A DNA stretch of 64,000 bases from an uncultured Selenomonas sp. (GTDB lineage Bacteria; Bacillota; Negativicutes; Selenomonadales; Selenomonadaceae), in the NCBI GenBank assembly GCA_947167105.1, contig CAMVGU010000001.1, positions 186,001-250,000 of the forward strand, given 5' to 3'. The notes under the pieces were generated by a model, which ran no database searches, had not been told where the DNA came from, and saw only the letters and a program-made list of their open reading frames with translations. The first letter of the stretch is position 1, and each line of letters opens with the position of its first letter. Below are positions 43,301-50,617 of this stretch, in pieces. Made by a program: the position numbers and the translations under genes.

Positions 43301-44731
43301 ATGGACTTGCTTAATACCATTGTCAATGCAGTCAACGAAGTGCTATGGTCATACGTGCTGATTGTGGTGCTCGTAGGCTGCGGCCTGTATTTCACCCTTT
43401 CCACCCGCTTTGTGCAGGTCAGGATGCTGCCGGAGATGCTGCACCTTCTCACGGAGGGAATCGGCAAGAAGGGCAGCGGCCAGGCCATCACCTCTTTCCA
43501 GGCTTTCTGCGTCAGCACCGCTTCCAGGGTAGGCGTGGGCAATATCGCCGGCGTGGCTATCGCCATAGTCACCGGCGGCCCCGGGGCAGTGTTCTGGATG
43601 TGGGTCATCGCTTTCATTGGCTGCGCCACAGGTTTTGTGGAAAGCACCCTGGCCCAGATCTACAAATTGCCCCGCGGCAACGGCAAATTCCACGGCGGCC
43701 CTGCCTACTACATCAAGAACGCCCTGGGACAGAACGGCGTGGCCAAGCTCTTTGCTGTCCTGATTTCCGTGACCTTCGGACTTATCTATGTTTCTGTCCA
43801 GGCCAACACCATTGCTCTTTCCGCTGTGACAGCCTTCAATGTGCCGCCTCTGGCCACCGCCCTTTTCCTCTGTGTCCTGACCTCCCTGGTCATCTTCGGC
43901 GGCATGACCCGCATAGCCAGGTTCACGGAGTTCTTCGTACCCATCATGGCAGGGCTTTACATCCTTGCCGCCCTTATCGTCATCCTCTGCAATCTTGACA
44001 AAGTACCCGGCATGTTCGGCCTCATAATCCATGATGCCTTCTCGCCCCAGGCTGCAGTGGGCGGCGGACTGGGCACGGCGGTGCTCACCGGCATCAAGCG
44101 CGGCCTCTTTTCCAATGAAGCCGGCGAAGGCTCCGTGCCGAATGCCGCCGCCACTGCCGATGTTTCCCATCCGGTTAAGCAGGGTCTGGTGCAGTCCTTC
44201 GGCGTCTATGTAGATACCTGGATTGTCTGCTCCGCCACGGCATTTATCGTGCTGCTTACCGGCCAGTATGAAATCGGCGGCCAGCTCACAGGCATTGCCC
44301 TGGCCCAGCAAAGCCTGGCCAGCATTTTCGGCTCCCTTGCTCCCAGCGCCCTGTCCCTGATGATTCTCATGTTCGCCTTCAGTTCCATTGTAGGCAATTA
44401 TTACTACGGAGAGATTAACATCGCTTTCTTTGAAGGAAATGGACAGAAAATCCTGCAACTGTTCCGCTGCGGTGTCATCCTGATGGTGCTTTTCGGCTGC
44501 CTGGCAGAGTTCAGCCTGGTCTGGAACCTGGCCGACCTCTTTATGGGGCTCCTGTGCCTCACCAATCTTTACGCCATAGCCCGTCTGGCCAAGTATGTCC
44601 GCATCACCCTGAACAACTATGTGGAGCAAAAGCATCAGGGTATCAGCGAGCCCAGCTTCGACCCGGCTATCCTGGAGAGCCGGGATGGCATCCACGCCTG
44701 GGGCATCAAGCATCCTGTGGATCACCACTAA
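43301..44731 (+). CDS. Alanine/glycine:cation symporter (AGCS family)
   Basis: A 476-residue sodium- or proton-coupled amino-acid transporter with about eleven transmembrane helices. Family sequences visible include STASRVGVGNIAGVAIAIVT near 70-90, GGPAYYIKNALG, and the TAVLTGIKRGLFSNEAGEGS segment near 260-280, which is the AGCS signature region. GGGAGG supports the ATG at 43301; an ATG five codons earlier is inside that site. Very strong consensus promoter and terminator make it a monocistronic, probably well expressed unit. Codon use is G/C-biased, which yields a long open frame on the opposite strand. Confidence 0.93.
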   Translation: MDLLNTIVNAVNEVLWSYVLIVVLVGCGLYFTLSTRFVQVRMLPEMLHLLTEGIGKKGSGQAITSFQAFCVSTASRVGVGNIAGVAIAIVTGGPGAVFWMWVIAFIGCATGFVESTLAQIYKLPRGNGKFHGGPAYYIKNALGQNGVAKLFAVLISVTFGLIYVSVQANTIALSAVTAFNVPPLATALFLCVLTSLVIFGGMTRIARFTEFFVPIMAGLYILAALIVILCNLDKVPGMFGLIIHDAFSPQAAVGGGLGTAVLTGIKRGLFSNEAGEGSVPNAAATADVSHPVKQGLVQSFGVYVDTWIVCSATAFIVLLTGQYEIGGQLTGIALAQQSLASIFGSLAPSALSLMILMFAFSSIVGNYYYGEINIAFFEGNGQKILQLFRCGVILMVLFGCLAEFSLVWNLADLFMGLLCLTNLYAIARLAKYVRITLNNYVEQKHQGISEPSFDPAILESRDGIHAWGIKHPVDHH

Positions 44732-44732
44732 A

Positions 44733-44789
44733 AACCATAAAAAAGGACAGGCTGCTCTGTAACATGAGCCGCCTGTCTTTTTTATGGTT
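44733..44789. terminator. Large bidirectional terminator
   Basis: AACCATAAAAAAGGACAGGC pairs with GCCTGTC-TTTTTTATGGTT around a GCTC/GAGC inner stem. A- and T-runs flank both sides, serving the symporter and the convergent small gene. Confidence 0.85.
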
Positions 44790-45024
44790 GAGAACTGTTT
44801 TTAAATACGTCCTTCAGGCCTTCAGGATGCTGCCCGCCAAAGGCTCTTTGCCCGGCAGTGCCCAGATTCCCGGAACTGCCTGCCGCCGTAACAAGCTGCA
44901 GCTCGTCCAGGCTCAGGGCCCTGGGCTTTTTTCGCTCCAACTTAAGCCGCAAATACAGGCTGTCCCTGACCTTGCTGAAGCGGGAAAAATCAATTGCTGA
45001 CAATTCTTGTTCGATGTCTGGCAT
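44782..45024 (-). CDS. Small leader-peptide-like protein
   Basis: An 80-residue protein. Residues 10-35 are a basic amphipathic helix (IDFSRFSKVRDSLYLRLKLE), followed by LSLDELQLVTAAGSSG near 37-52. That D-E-L-x-x-V-x-A-G pattern resembles double-glycine or NHLP-type leader ends of ribosomally made peptides, and similar short proteins sit beside ECF sigma genes in Negativicutes and Clostridia. No cysteine-rich or clearly processed core follows; the tail is GQRAFGGQHPEGLKD-like. AAAGGAGGT precedes the ATG. Function is unknown; it is the last gene of a partly decayed locus. Confidence 0.6.
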   Translation of the reverse strand: MPDIEQELSAIDFSRFSKVRDSLYLRLKLERKKPRALSLDELQLVTAAGSSGNLGTAGQRAFGGQHPEGLKDVFKNSSQP

Positions 45025-45058
45025 AGCGGCACCTCCTTTCCTCGTCTGGTAACATAGT

Positions 45059-45214
45059 TCAGGGATTGTAATCCTTGCCCAGCTTATTGGCTACAAACTT
45101 CAGTGCCTCCTGATGAGTGACCAGCTTGCCGTCAATCCTGTACTCATTGCCGTTTCTTCCTTTGCCATGGTGATATACCCCTTCTATCCACTCAGCTTCG
45201 CTTTGAGAAGTTTG
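45059..45214 (-). pseudogene. Startless ORF remnant between sigma factor and leader-like gene
   Basis: A 51-codon frame without a start codon, ending at 45059. The peptide (EAEWIEGVYHHGKGRNGNEY, then YRIDGKLVTHQEALKFVANK) has normal protein-like composition, unlike the other frames. I do not recognise the family. It looks like the 3' end of a gene whose 5' part was lost, in the same orientation and between two locus genes. Confidence 0.4.
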
Positions 45215-45277
45215 TTATCTTGCTTTCTGTCCTTTATACGCTGGCAGGGGCAAAAATGTTACAGCCTGAGTAAAAAA

Positions 45278-45826
45278 TTACAAGATTTTTTTCAGCTTCT
45301 CAATTGCGCGGGACTGGGCTGTCCTGACGCTGCCGCTGCTCATGTTCAGTATCGCGGCTATTTCCTGATGACTGAGCCCCGACCAGAAGCGCAGAGTCAG
45401 TATCCTCTGCTCCCTCTCCGAGAGACGGCTGATTGCCGCAAGCAGCTCCGCGCGACCCTCAGAACGCAGCAGCCTGGCTTCCGGGCCTGCCTCCTTTGAG
45501 GCCAGGGGGCTGCCTTCGGCTTCAAGAAATTCCTCCCAGGAGACACAGGGCCTCTTACTGCGAGTATAGTCTACCAGCGCATGGCTGGCAATAGCAAACA
45601 GCCAGGTAGAGAAAGCCCCCTTGCTGCTGTCATAATCAGCAAGCTGGCGGTTCATTTTCAGGAATGTGGTGCTGGTCACATCATCTGCGTCTGCTGCATT
45701 CTTCAATCTGGCATAAATGAAGTTATACACCCTGGGAAAAAAATATACATATAGTTCCTCAAAGGCTGCCTCATCCCTGACCGCCCGCTGTGCCAGCATA
45801 CTGTAGTACAAGCTCTGCTCCATCAT
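45278..45826 (-). CDS. ECF-type RNA polymerase sigma factor
   Basis: A 182-residue sigma-70 family factor with only regions 2 and 4. Region 2 spans about 15-85 (FFPRVYNFIYARLKNAADAD, then FSTWLFAIASHALVDYTR) and region 4 about 125-178 (LSEREQRILTLRFWSGLSHQ, then EIAAILNMSSGSVRTAQSRA). No anti-sigma gene is adjacent. The start ATG overlaps the stop of a decayed ABC-exporter gene by 3-4 nt, so the sigma gene was once translated from the same mRNA. It may control the leader-like gene downstream, but its promoter targets are not readable with certainty. Confidence 0.9.
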   Translation of the reverse strand: MMEQSLYYSMLAQRAVRDEAAFEELYVYFFPRVYNFIYARLKNAADADDVTSTTFLKMNRQLADYDSSKGAFSTWLFAIASHALVDYTRSKRPCVSWEEFLEAEGSPLASKEAGPEARLLRSEGRAELLAAISRLSEREQRILTLRFWSGLSHQEIAAILNMSSGSVRTAQSRAIEKLKKIL

Positions 45827-45980
45827 GCCACCTGCCTTGCCACTAACTGCGAGAACAAGCCTCCCGCTGCAACCAGTTCCTCATCTGCCCTGCTCAACAA
45901 TGCGTCCGTCCTCCAGTACAAGGATGCGGTCAGCATCCCTGATGCAGGCGGTGCGCCACCACGATGCAGGTGCATTTCAT
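45823..45980 (-). pseudogene. Decayed ABC exporter ATPase, C-terminal stump
   Basis: Read leftward, the end of an ABC ATPase can be pieced together across two frameshifts: TCIVVAHRL (the H-loop), then IRDADRILVLEDGRIVEQGR after an apparent 5-nt loss, then EELVAAGGLFSQLVARQVA after a 2-nt loss, stopping at 45823. The Walker A, signature and Walker B parts are gone. An ATG at 45980 with AAAGGAG in front is joined almost directly to the H-loop, which suggests a large internal deletion. The sequence type matches peptide/bacteriocin exporters such as MsbA-like or NHLM-type ATPases. Confidence 0.75.
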
Positions 45981-46086
45981 TTTTGTGGCTCCTTTCCGCA
46001 GCCAGTAAATAAAAGTAACCCTCCCTAAAGTATTTCTCTTTTCTCCAAAAATTCCTCCCTCATGAAAAAAATCTTTGACGCTACCC
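45981..46086 (-). promoter_or_regulatory. Leader region of the decayed exporter/sigma locus
   Basis: This purine-rich stretch holds two GGGAGG repeats 34 bp apart and, leftward, AAATACTTT followed 10-15 nt later by GGTTACTTTT. It could be an autoregulated ECF promoter with its 5' leader, but I cannot fix a -35/-10 pair. Confidence 0.25.
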
Positions 46087-46116
46087 AAAAAAAACGCCTG
46101 CAATGCAGACGCTTTT
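46087..46116 (-). terminator. Terminator after the polysaccharide deacetylase gene
   Basis: Leftward stem CGTCTGCA / TGCAGGCG (one mismatch) followed by a run of eight T. Confidence 0.75.
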
Positions 46117-46126
46117 GGTGCCCCAA

Positions 46127-46984
46127 TCAGGGAACTATCAGCAAACTGGCCAGGAAATTATGGCCGCTCTTGTTCAGACTCCGCTGCAAATCGTCCAGCG
46201 GCCCGAAAATGGGCGCGTAGTTCAGTCGCAGCTTAAAGCGCAGCAGGGTGTGGTTGTTGCTGCCGAAGATTGGCACGCGATCCATGATTTCCCTGTTTTC
46301 CTCCGGGTCTGCCAGTCCGTAGTGAACGGTGAAGGCCGCCCTGTAGCCCGCCTCATGGGCAATGCGCTCGATTTCCTCATTATAGGAGCCGCAAGGATAG
46401 GCGATAAAGCGCACGTCCTTGCCCAGATGCCAGTCCAGGGCCTTCTTGGAGTCAACGAGCTGACGCCTCAGCTCCTCCTCCGAGCCTGCCGTGGTCAGTT
46501 CCATATGGGAAAGGGTATGACTTTCAATTTCCATGACGCCGCTGTCCTGCATCTCTTTCGCCTGTGCCCAGGTGAAATAGTTCGGGTAGGTGCCCAAATA
46601 GTCCGTAACCGCGAAAATCGTGCCCTTCAGCCCATACTTCTTCAGAATGGGATAGGCGTTCTTATAGTTATCCACGTAGCCATCATCAAATGTGATGATG
46701 ACCGGCTTATCCGGCAGTTCCGTACCATTTTCCCAGGCATCCAGCATCTGGGCCGGTGTAATGGCATGGTAGCCGTTCTCGGCCAGATAGGCCATCTGCG
46801 CCTCGAATTGGTCTACGTGCACGGTCAGCGCATTTTCATCCTTGTCATTGATCTGATGATAATTGAGCACTGGCACACCCTCGGCAGCCGAGTGCAGCAA
46901 CCAGCCAGCACCCACGGCCATCACCACAATTAGCGCCGCCAGAACCAGCAGGACATTCTTGCATTTGGCAGATATCGATGACAA
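46127..46984 (-). CDS. Membrane-anchored polysaccharide deacetylase
   Basis: A 285-residue NodB/CE4-type protein with an N-terminal transmembrane anchor (about residues 10-30) and the metal site residues D100-D101 in ITFDDGYVDNY, H156 and H160 in ESHTLSH, and AYPCGSYN near 200. Such enzymes remove N-acetyl groups from peptidoglycan or surface polysaccharides, or from intermediate glycans. The substrate is unknown. A TTGACA-17-TATATT promoter precedes it and a terminator follows, so it is transcribed alone. Confidence 0.88.
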   Translation of the reverse strand: MSSISAKCKNVLLVLAALIVVMAVGAGWLLHSAAEGVPVLNYHQINDKDENALTVHVDQFEAQMAYLAENGYHAITPAQMLDAWENGTELPDKPVIITFDDGYVDNYKNAYPILKKYGLKGTIFAVTDYLGTYPNYFTWAQAKEMQDSGVMEIESHTLSHMELTTAGSEEELRRQLVDSKKALDWHLGKDVRFIAYPCGSYNEEIERIAHEAGYRAAFTVHYGLADPEENREIMDRVPIFGSNNHTLLRFKLRLNYAPIFGPLDDLQRSLNKSGHNFLASLLIVP

Positions 46985-47034
46985 GATAAATAACTTCCTT
47001 CCATGTAAAATTCATGTTTGCAATACATTCACAT

Positions 47035-47063
47035 AATATATACCACAGACCTGCTCATGTCAA
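47035..47063 (-). promoter_or_regulatory. Promoter of the polysaccharide deacetylase gene
   Basis: Leftward TTGACA (47063-47058), 17 bp, TATATT (47040-47035). Confidence 0.65.
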
Positions 47064-47080
47064 GAAAGAACGCACATCTT

Positions 47081-48418
47081 TCATCCCTGCCAGCCATGCT
47101 CACGCTTCCACGCCTTGATTTTTTCCAGGCGCTCCTTGCAGCGGGCCTCTACGCCTTGATCGGTAGGCCGGTAGTAAATGCGTCCCTGCAGGGAGTCCGG
47201 CAGGCATTGCATATTGGTCAGCTTTTCTTCCGTATCATGGGCATACTGATAACCCTTGCCGTAGTCCAGCTCCCGCATCAGCTTGGTCACGCCATTGCGG
47301 ATGACCAGAGGTACCGGCTCGGCCAGCATGTCCCGCGCATCTTTCCTCGCCGTAAGATAGGCTGTCTCCATGGCGTTGGACTTCGGTGCCAGTGCCATAT
47401 ATATTACAGCCTCAGTCAGATGCACAGTACACTCGGGCATGCCGATGAAATGACAGGCCTGATAAGCGGCAATGGAAAGTTCCAATGCCCTCGGGTCAGC
47501 CAGTCCCACATCCTCACTGGCAAAGCGGGTGACACGCCTGGCGATGTAGAGGGGATCTTCCCCTGCCTCCAGCATGCGGGCCAGCCAGTAAACCGCCGCG
47601 TCCGGGTCGGAATTGCGCATGGACTTGTGCAGGGCGGAAATCAGATTGTAATGTTCCTCCCCCGATTTGTCGTACAGCAGCGACTTGCCGGACATGCACT
47701 GTTCCAGAAGTTCAGGCGTAATGGTCACCACCTCATGGCCTTCCCGCTCCTCCCGGTCGCCATTGAGCACTACCATTTCCAGCGTAGAGAGTGCGCTGCG
47801 GGCATCACCATTGGCAAAAACCGCTATGCCCCGAAGCATCTCCTCTGTCAGCTCGACCTTTTCTCTGCCGAAGCCCTTGGGGCTATCCAGCGCGTGACGC
47901 AGCAGCCCTACAATGTCATCAATGGTCAGGGCTTTCAGCACAAAGACCTTGCAGCGGGACAAAAGCGCCCCGTTCACCTCGAAAGAAGGATTTTCCGTCG
48001 TCGCACCTATCAGTACAATGCTGCCACGCTCCACGAAAGGCAGGAAGGCATCCTGCTGGGCCTTGTTGAAGCGATGTATCTCATCCACAAACACGATAGT
48101 GCGCACACCAGCCTGACGGTTTTGTTCCGCCTGCTCCATCACTTTGCGGATTTCCTTAATTCCGCTAGTGACCGCTGAGAAATTGATAAATTCCGACTGG
48201 GTACTGTGGGCTATGATCTGGGCTAAGGTTGTCTTGCCCACACCGGGAGGCCCCCAGAAAATCATTGAAGCAATCTGATCCTGATCAATCAGGCGGCGCA
48301 GAATTTTCCCCGGCCCTACCAGATGTTTTTGCCCGACAAATTCTTCCAGGGTTTCCGGCCTGAGCCTGGCCGCAAGGGGCTGCGGTGCCTGCCCGGCAAA
48401 TAATGAATATTCTTCCAT
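47081..48418 (-). CDS. rarA: Replication-associated recombination ATPase RarA (MgsA)
   Basis: A 445-residue AAA+ protein of the clamp-loader clade that acts at stalled forks. Features: the family start RPETLEEFVGQKHLVG, Walker [10 protein letters not shown] (about 56-64), Walker B TIVFVDEIHRFNKAQQD, sensor 1 LIGATTENPSFEVN, and a C-terminal oligomerisation domain with YHFIGMPE-like sequence. It is transcribed alone from the likely promoter at 48478-48507. Confidence 0.93.
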   Translation of the reverse strand: MEEYSLFAGQAPQPLAARLRPETLEEFVGQKHLVGPGKILRRLIDQDQIASMIFWGPPGVGKTTLAQIIAHSTQSEFINFSAVTSGIKEIRKVMEQAEQNRQAGVRTIVFVDEIHRFNKAQQDAFLPFVERGSIVLIGATTENPSFEVNGALLSRCKVFVLKALTIDDIVGLLRHALDSPKGFGREKVELTEEMLRGIAVFANGDARSALSTLEMVVLNGDREEREGHEVVTITPELLEQCMSGKSLLYDKSGEEHYNLISALHKSMRNSDPDAAVYWLARMLEAGEDPLYIARRVTRFASEDVGLADPRALELSIAAYQACHFIGMPECTVHLTEAVIYMALAPKSNAMETAYLTARKDARDMLAEPVPLVIRNGVTKLMRELDYGKGYQYAHDTEEKLTNMQCLPDSLQGRIYYRPTDQGVEARCKERLEKIKAWKREHGWQG

Positions 48419-48477
48419 TGCTTATTCCCATCAACGCCAAAAGGCGCCTTCCGCTCTTTTCTCTTTGTCTTTCCTTT

Positions 48478-48507
48478 AGATTAGCACAAAACACAGATAT
48501 TTAACAA
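48478..48507 (-). promoter_or_regulatory. Probable promoter of rarA
   Basis: Leftward TTGTTA (48507-48502), 18 bp, TAATCT (48483-48478). Confidence 0.45.
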
Positions 48508-48613
48508 ACAGTTTTTGAAAAAACTGCTTCTCTGTAATTTGGAAATAAAAGCAGGACTTTTGATTTCTTTCTTGAATTATACCGTAAGGTTACAATCGGA
48601 AGGATGTGATTAT

Positions 48614-49897
48614 TTGAACTGGTATGGATTGGTCAAGAAAAAAAAACATCTGTATTTGGCTCTGGGCTGCTGTGCTCTGTGTCTGCTGACCACGCTGATC
48701 GTACAAACTATTTCTACCAATATCCTCTACGATAATGCCATTGCTTTCGAGAAGCATTACCTGAAAAGCACCGTGGACACCACCTGCGCACGCATAGATA
48801 TACTGCGCAAAAAACTGCAAGAGCAGCAACTGGCTGATACCGGCACATTCGATGAGGAGAAGATAAAGCAGGATATCATCGGCATTCTGCGGCAAGATTT
48901 CTACCAATCTGCAGACAACTATACAGGAGCATATTGCTGGATCAATGCCGTCCGGGACTATGAGGGTGGCAAGGAATATGCAATGCGCCTGATACACCCG
49001 AATCTCAAAGACACAGAAGGCGTCCTGCTCTCTACAGAAACGCAGGACGCCAAGGGTGACAGGCCCTATCTTACCGAGCTGGAAGGGATAAAACAGCATG
49101 GTTCCATCACCTACAGCTATTATTTCAAGGATATGAACTCAGAATCCATCACCCAAAAGCTGACATATGCCCGATTGTATGAAGATTACGGCTGGATCAT
49201 CTGTATGGGCATTCCCTACAATGCTGTATGGGGCGATGTGCTATTCGAGAATTCTGCCCTGAAATGGCTTCTGCTCATCAGCTACCTGGTCTCCGTTGGC
49301 GGCGTGTTCGTCATAGCATTCTTTCTCTACAAGCAGGCGCGTCAGGAGCGGCGCGAGCACCGCAATGAGGTCAACAAGCTGCAACGCCAGATTGAATATG
49401 ACGGTCTGACCAAGGCCAAGAGCCGCATACATGGAGTGACATTGCTGGAGGACAGCCTGGAATGTTATCGCCGCACAATGCGCCATGATGTAATCGCCAT
49501 GTTTGATCTGGATCACTTCAAGGCTGTCAATGACAACTACGGCCATGAATTCGGGGACTATGTGCTCAAGGAAGTCGTGGCGACCATCAGCCAAAACATC
49601 CGCAGCGGTGACACACTGATACGCTGGGGCGGTGATGAATTCGTGCTGATCCTCTCTGCGGCAGCGCCCCAGCACATACAGCACATATTGAAAAAGCTGA
49701 ATCTTTGCATCCGTAACCGGGAATTTGCCACTAAGGATGGCAAGATAGTACCTATCACTATTTCCATTGGTGCGAGCTGCTTCCAGCCGGAAGATACGAA
49801 CATAGAAGCCGTAATGTCCCGCGCTGATATCGCGCTGTACAAAGCCAAGTATAAACGTGATACATACTATGTATACGATGGAACAGATATCACTTGA
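48614..49897 (+). CDS. Cache-domain diguanylate cyclase
   Basis: A 427-residue membrane protein with two transmembrane helices (about 13-35 and 215-240) around a Cache-type extracytoplasmic sensor (GAYCWINAVRDYEGG, then EDYGWIICMGIPY). A GGDEF domain follows, with active site IRWGGDEFVL at about 337-346. No RxxD inhibition site is obvious upstream of it. It should make c-di-GMP on ligand binding. No ATG begins the frame; I pick the TTG at 48614, which follows AAGGATGTGA; another TTG exists at 48515 with a poor site. A hairpin terminator overlaps the stop codon. Confidence 0.85.
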   Translation: MNWYGLVKKKKHLYLALGCCALCLLTTLIVQTISTNILYDNAIAFEKHYLKSTVDTTCARIDILRKKLQEQQLADTGTFDEEKIKQDIIGILRQDFYQSADNYTGAYCWINAVRDYEGGKEYAMRLIHPNLKDTEGVLLSTETQDAKGDRPYLTELEGIKQHGSITYSYYFKDMNSESITQKLTYARLYEDYGWIICMGIPYNAVWGDVLFENSALKWLLLISYLVSVGGVFVIAFFLYKQARQERREHRNEVNKLQRQIEYDGLTKAKSRIHGVTLLEDSLECYRRTMRHDVIAMFDLDHFKAVNDNYGHEFGDYVLKEVVATISQNIRSGDTLIRWGGDEFVLILSAAAPQHIQHILKKLNLCIRNREFATKDGKIVPITISIGASCFQPEDTNIEAVMSRADIALYKAKYKRDTYYVYDGTDIT

Positions 49898-49931
49898 AAA
49901 GAGCCATGACATTTTCTGTCACGGCTCTTTC
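49898..49931. terminator. Bidirectional terminator
   Basis: AAAGAGCC-TGACA pairs with TGTCA-GGCTCTTT around a 5-nt loop. It lies right after the cyclase stop and also downstream of the convergent ysxC. Confidence 0.8.
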
Positions 49932-49938
49932 GCTGTAC

Positions 49939-50586
49939 CTAAGCCTCTCCTGCTTCCTGCAGGGATTCTGCAATGACCTCCAGTAATTCGGTGCGCCCGT
50001 CTCCCTTTAGGGAAGAATAGGGCAGCACCGGCAAATCAGCTACCCCCAGGGCACGGCGAATAGCTGCCACCTGCTTCTGGCGGGCGGTCTTACCCAGCTT
50101 ATCCGCTTTGGTAGCTATGACCAGCACCGGCAGGCCATGCTGCACCAGCCACTGAAACCTCTCAATATCGGAGGCCATCGGCTCATGGCGTATATCGAGC
50201 AGCTGGCAGACAAAGACCAGGTTCCTGGAAGTCAGCAAATATTCCTCAATGAACTTCGACCAGATTTTCCGTTTCTCGCGGCCGGTTCTCGCATAGCCAT
50301 AGCCCGGCAGGTCTACCAGGTAAAAGGAGCGGCGCTGCTCCTCTCCCGCCAGCTTTGCGCCCAGCTCATAGAAATTTATGGTCTGGGTCTTGCCAGGCTG
50401 GGAGGACACCCTGGCCAATCCCTTCATGCGCGTCAGGGAATTGATGAGCGAGGACTTGCCGACATTTGAGCGCCCCATAAAGACAACTTCCGGCAGCCCG
50501 GTCTCAGGATACTGCTCCTTTTTGACCGCAGAGGTGATATAATGCCCCTGGGTTATGATAATTTTTTCCGTTTGCGTATCAGGCAC
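49939..50586 (-). CDS. ysxC: Ribosome-biogenesis GTPase YsxC (EngB)
   Basis: A 215-residue TRAFAC GTPase needed for large-subunit maturation. G1 is VVFMGRSNVGKSSL, G3 is LVDLPGYGYA, G4 is TKAD. The family signature SSQPGKTQTINFYE is present. I choose the GTG at 50586 because AGGAGGT lies 6 nt upstream; the frame is open to a TTG at 50616, which lacks a site. Start codon GTG and position after lon (31-nt gap) are typical of this Firmicutes gene pair. Confidence 0.92.
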   Translation of the reverse strand: MPDTQTEKIIITQGHYITSAVKKEQYPETGLPEVVFMGRSNVGKSSLINSLTRMKGLARVSSQPGKTQTINFYELGAKLAGEEQRRSFYLVDLPGYGYARTGREKRKIWSKFIEEYLLTSRNLVFVCQLLDIRHEPMASDIERFQWLVQHGLPVLVIATKADKLGKTARQKQVAAIRRALGVADLPVLPYSSLKGDGRTELLEVIAESLQEAGEA

Positions 50587-50617
50587 ACAGCCACCTCCTG
50601 CAGCAATTTGCTGCAAC

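Noticed and set aside
43349-44728. 459-codon open frame on the - strand
   Set aside because: Antisense shadow of the AGCS symporter caused by G/C-biased codon use; rich in H, G and Q without a family match.
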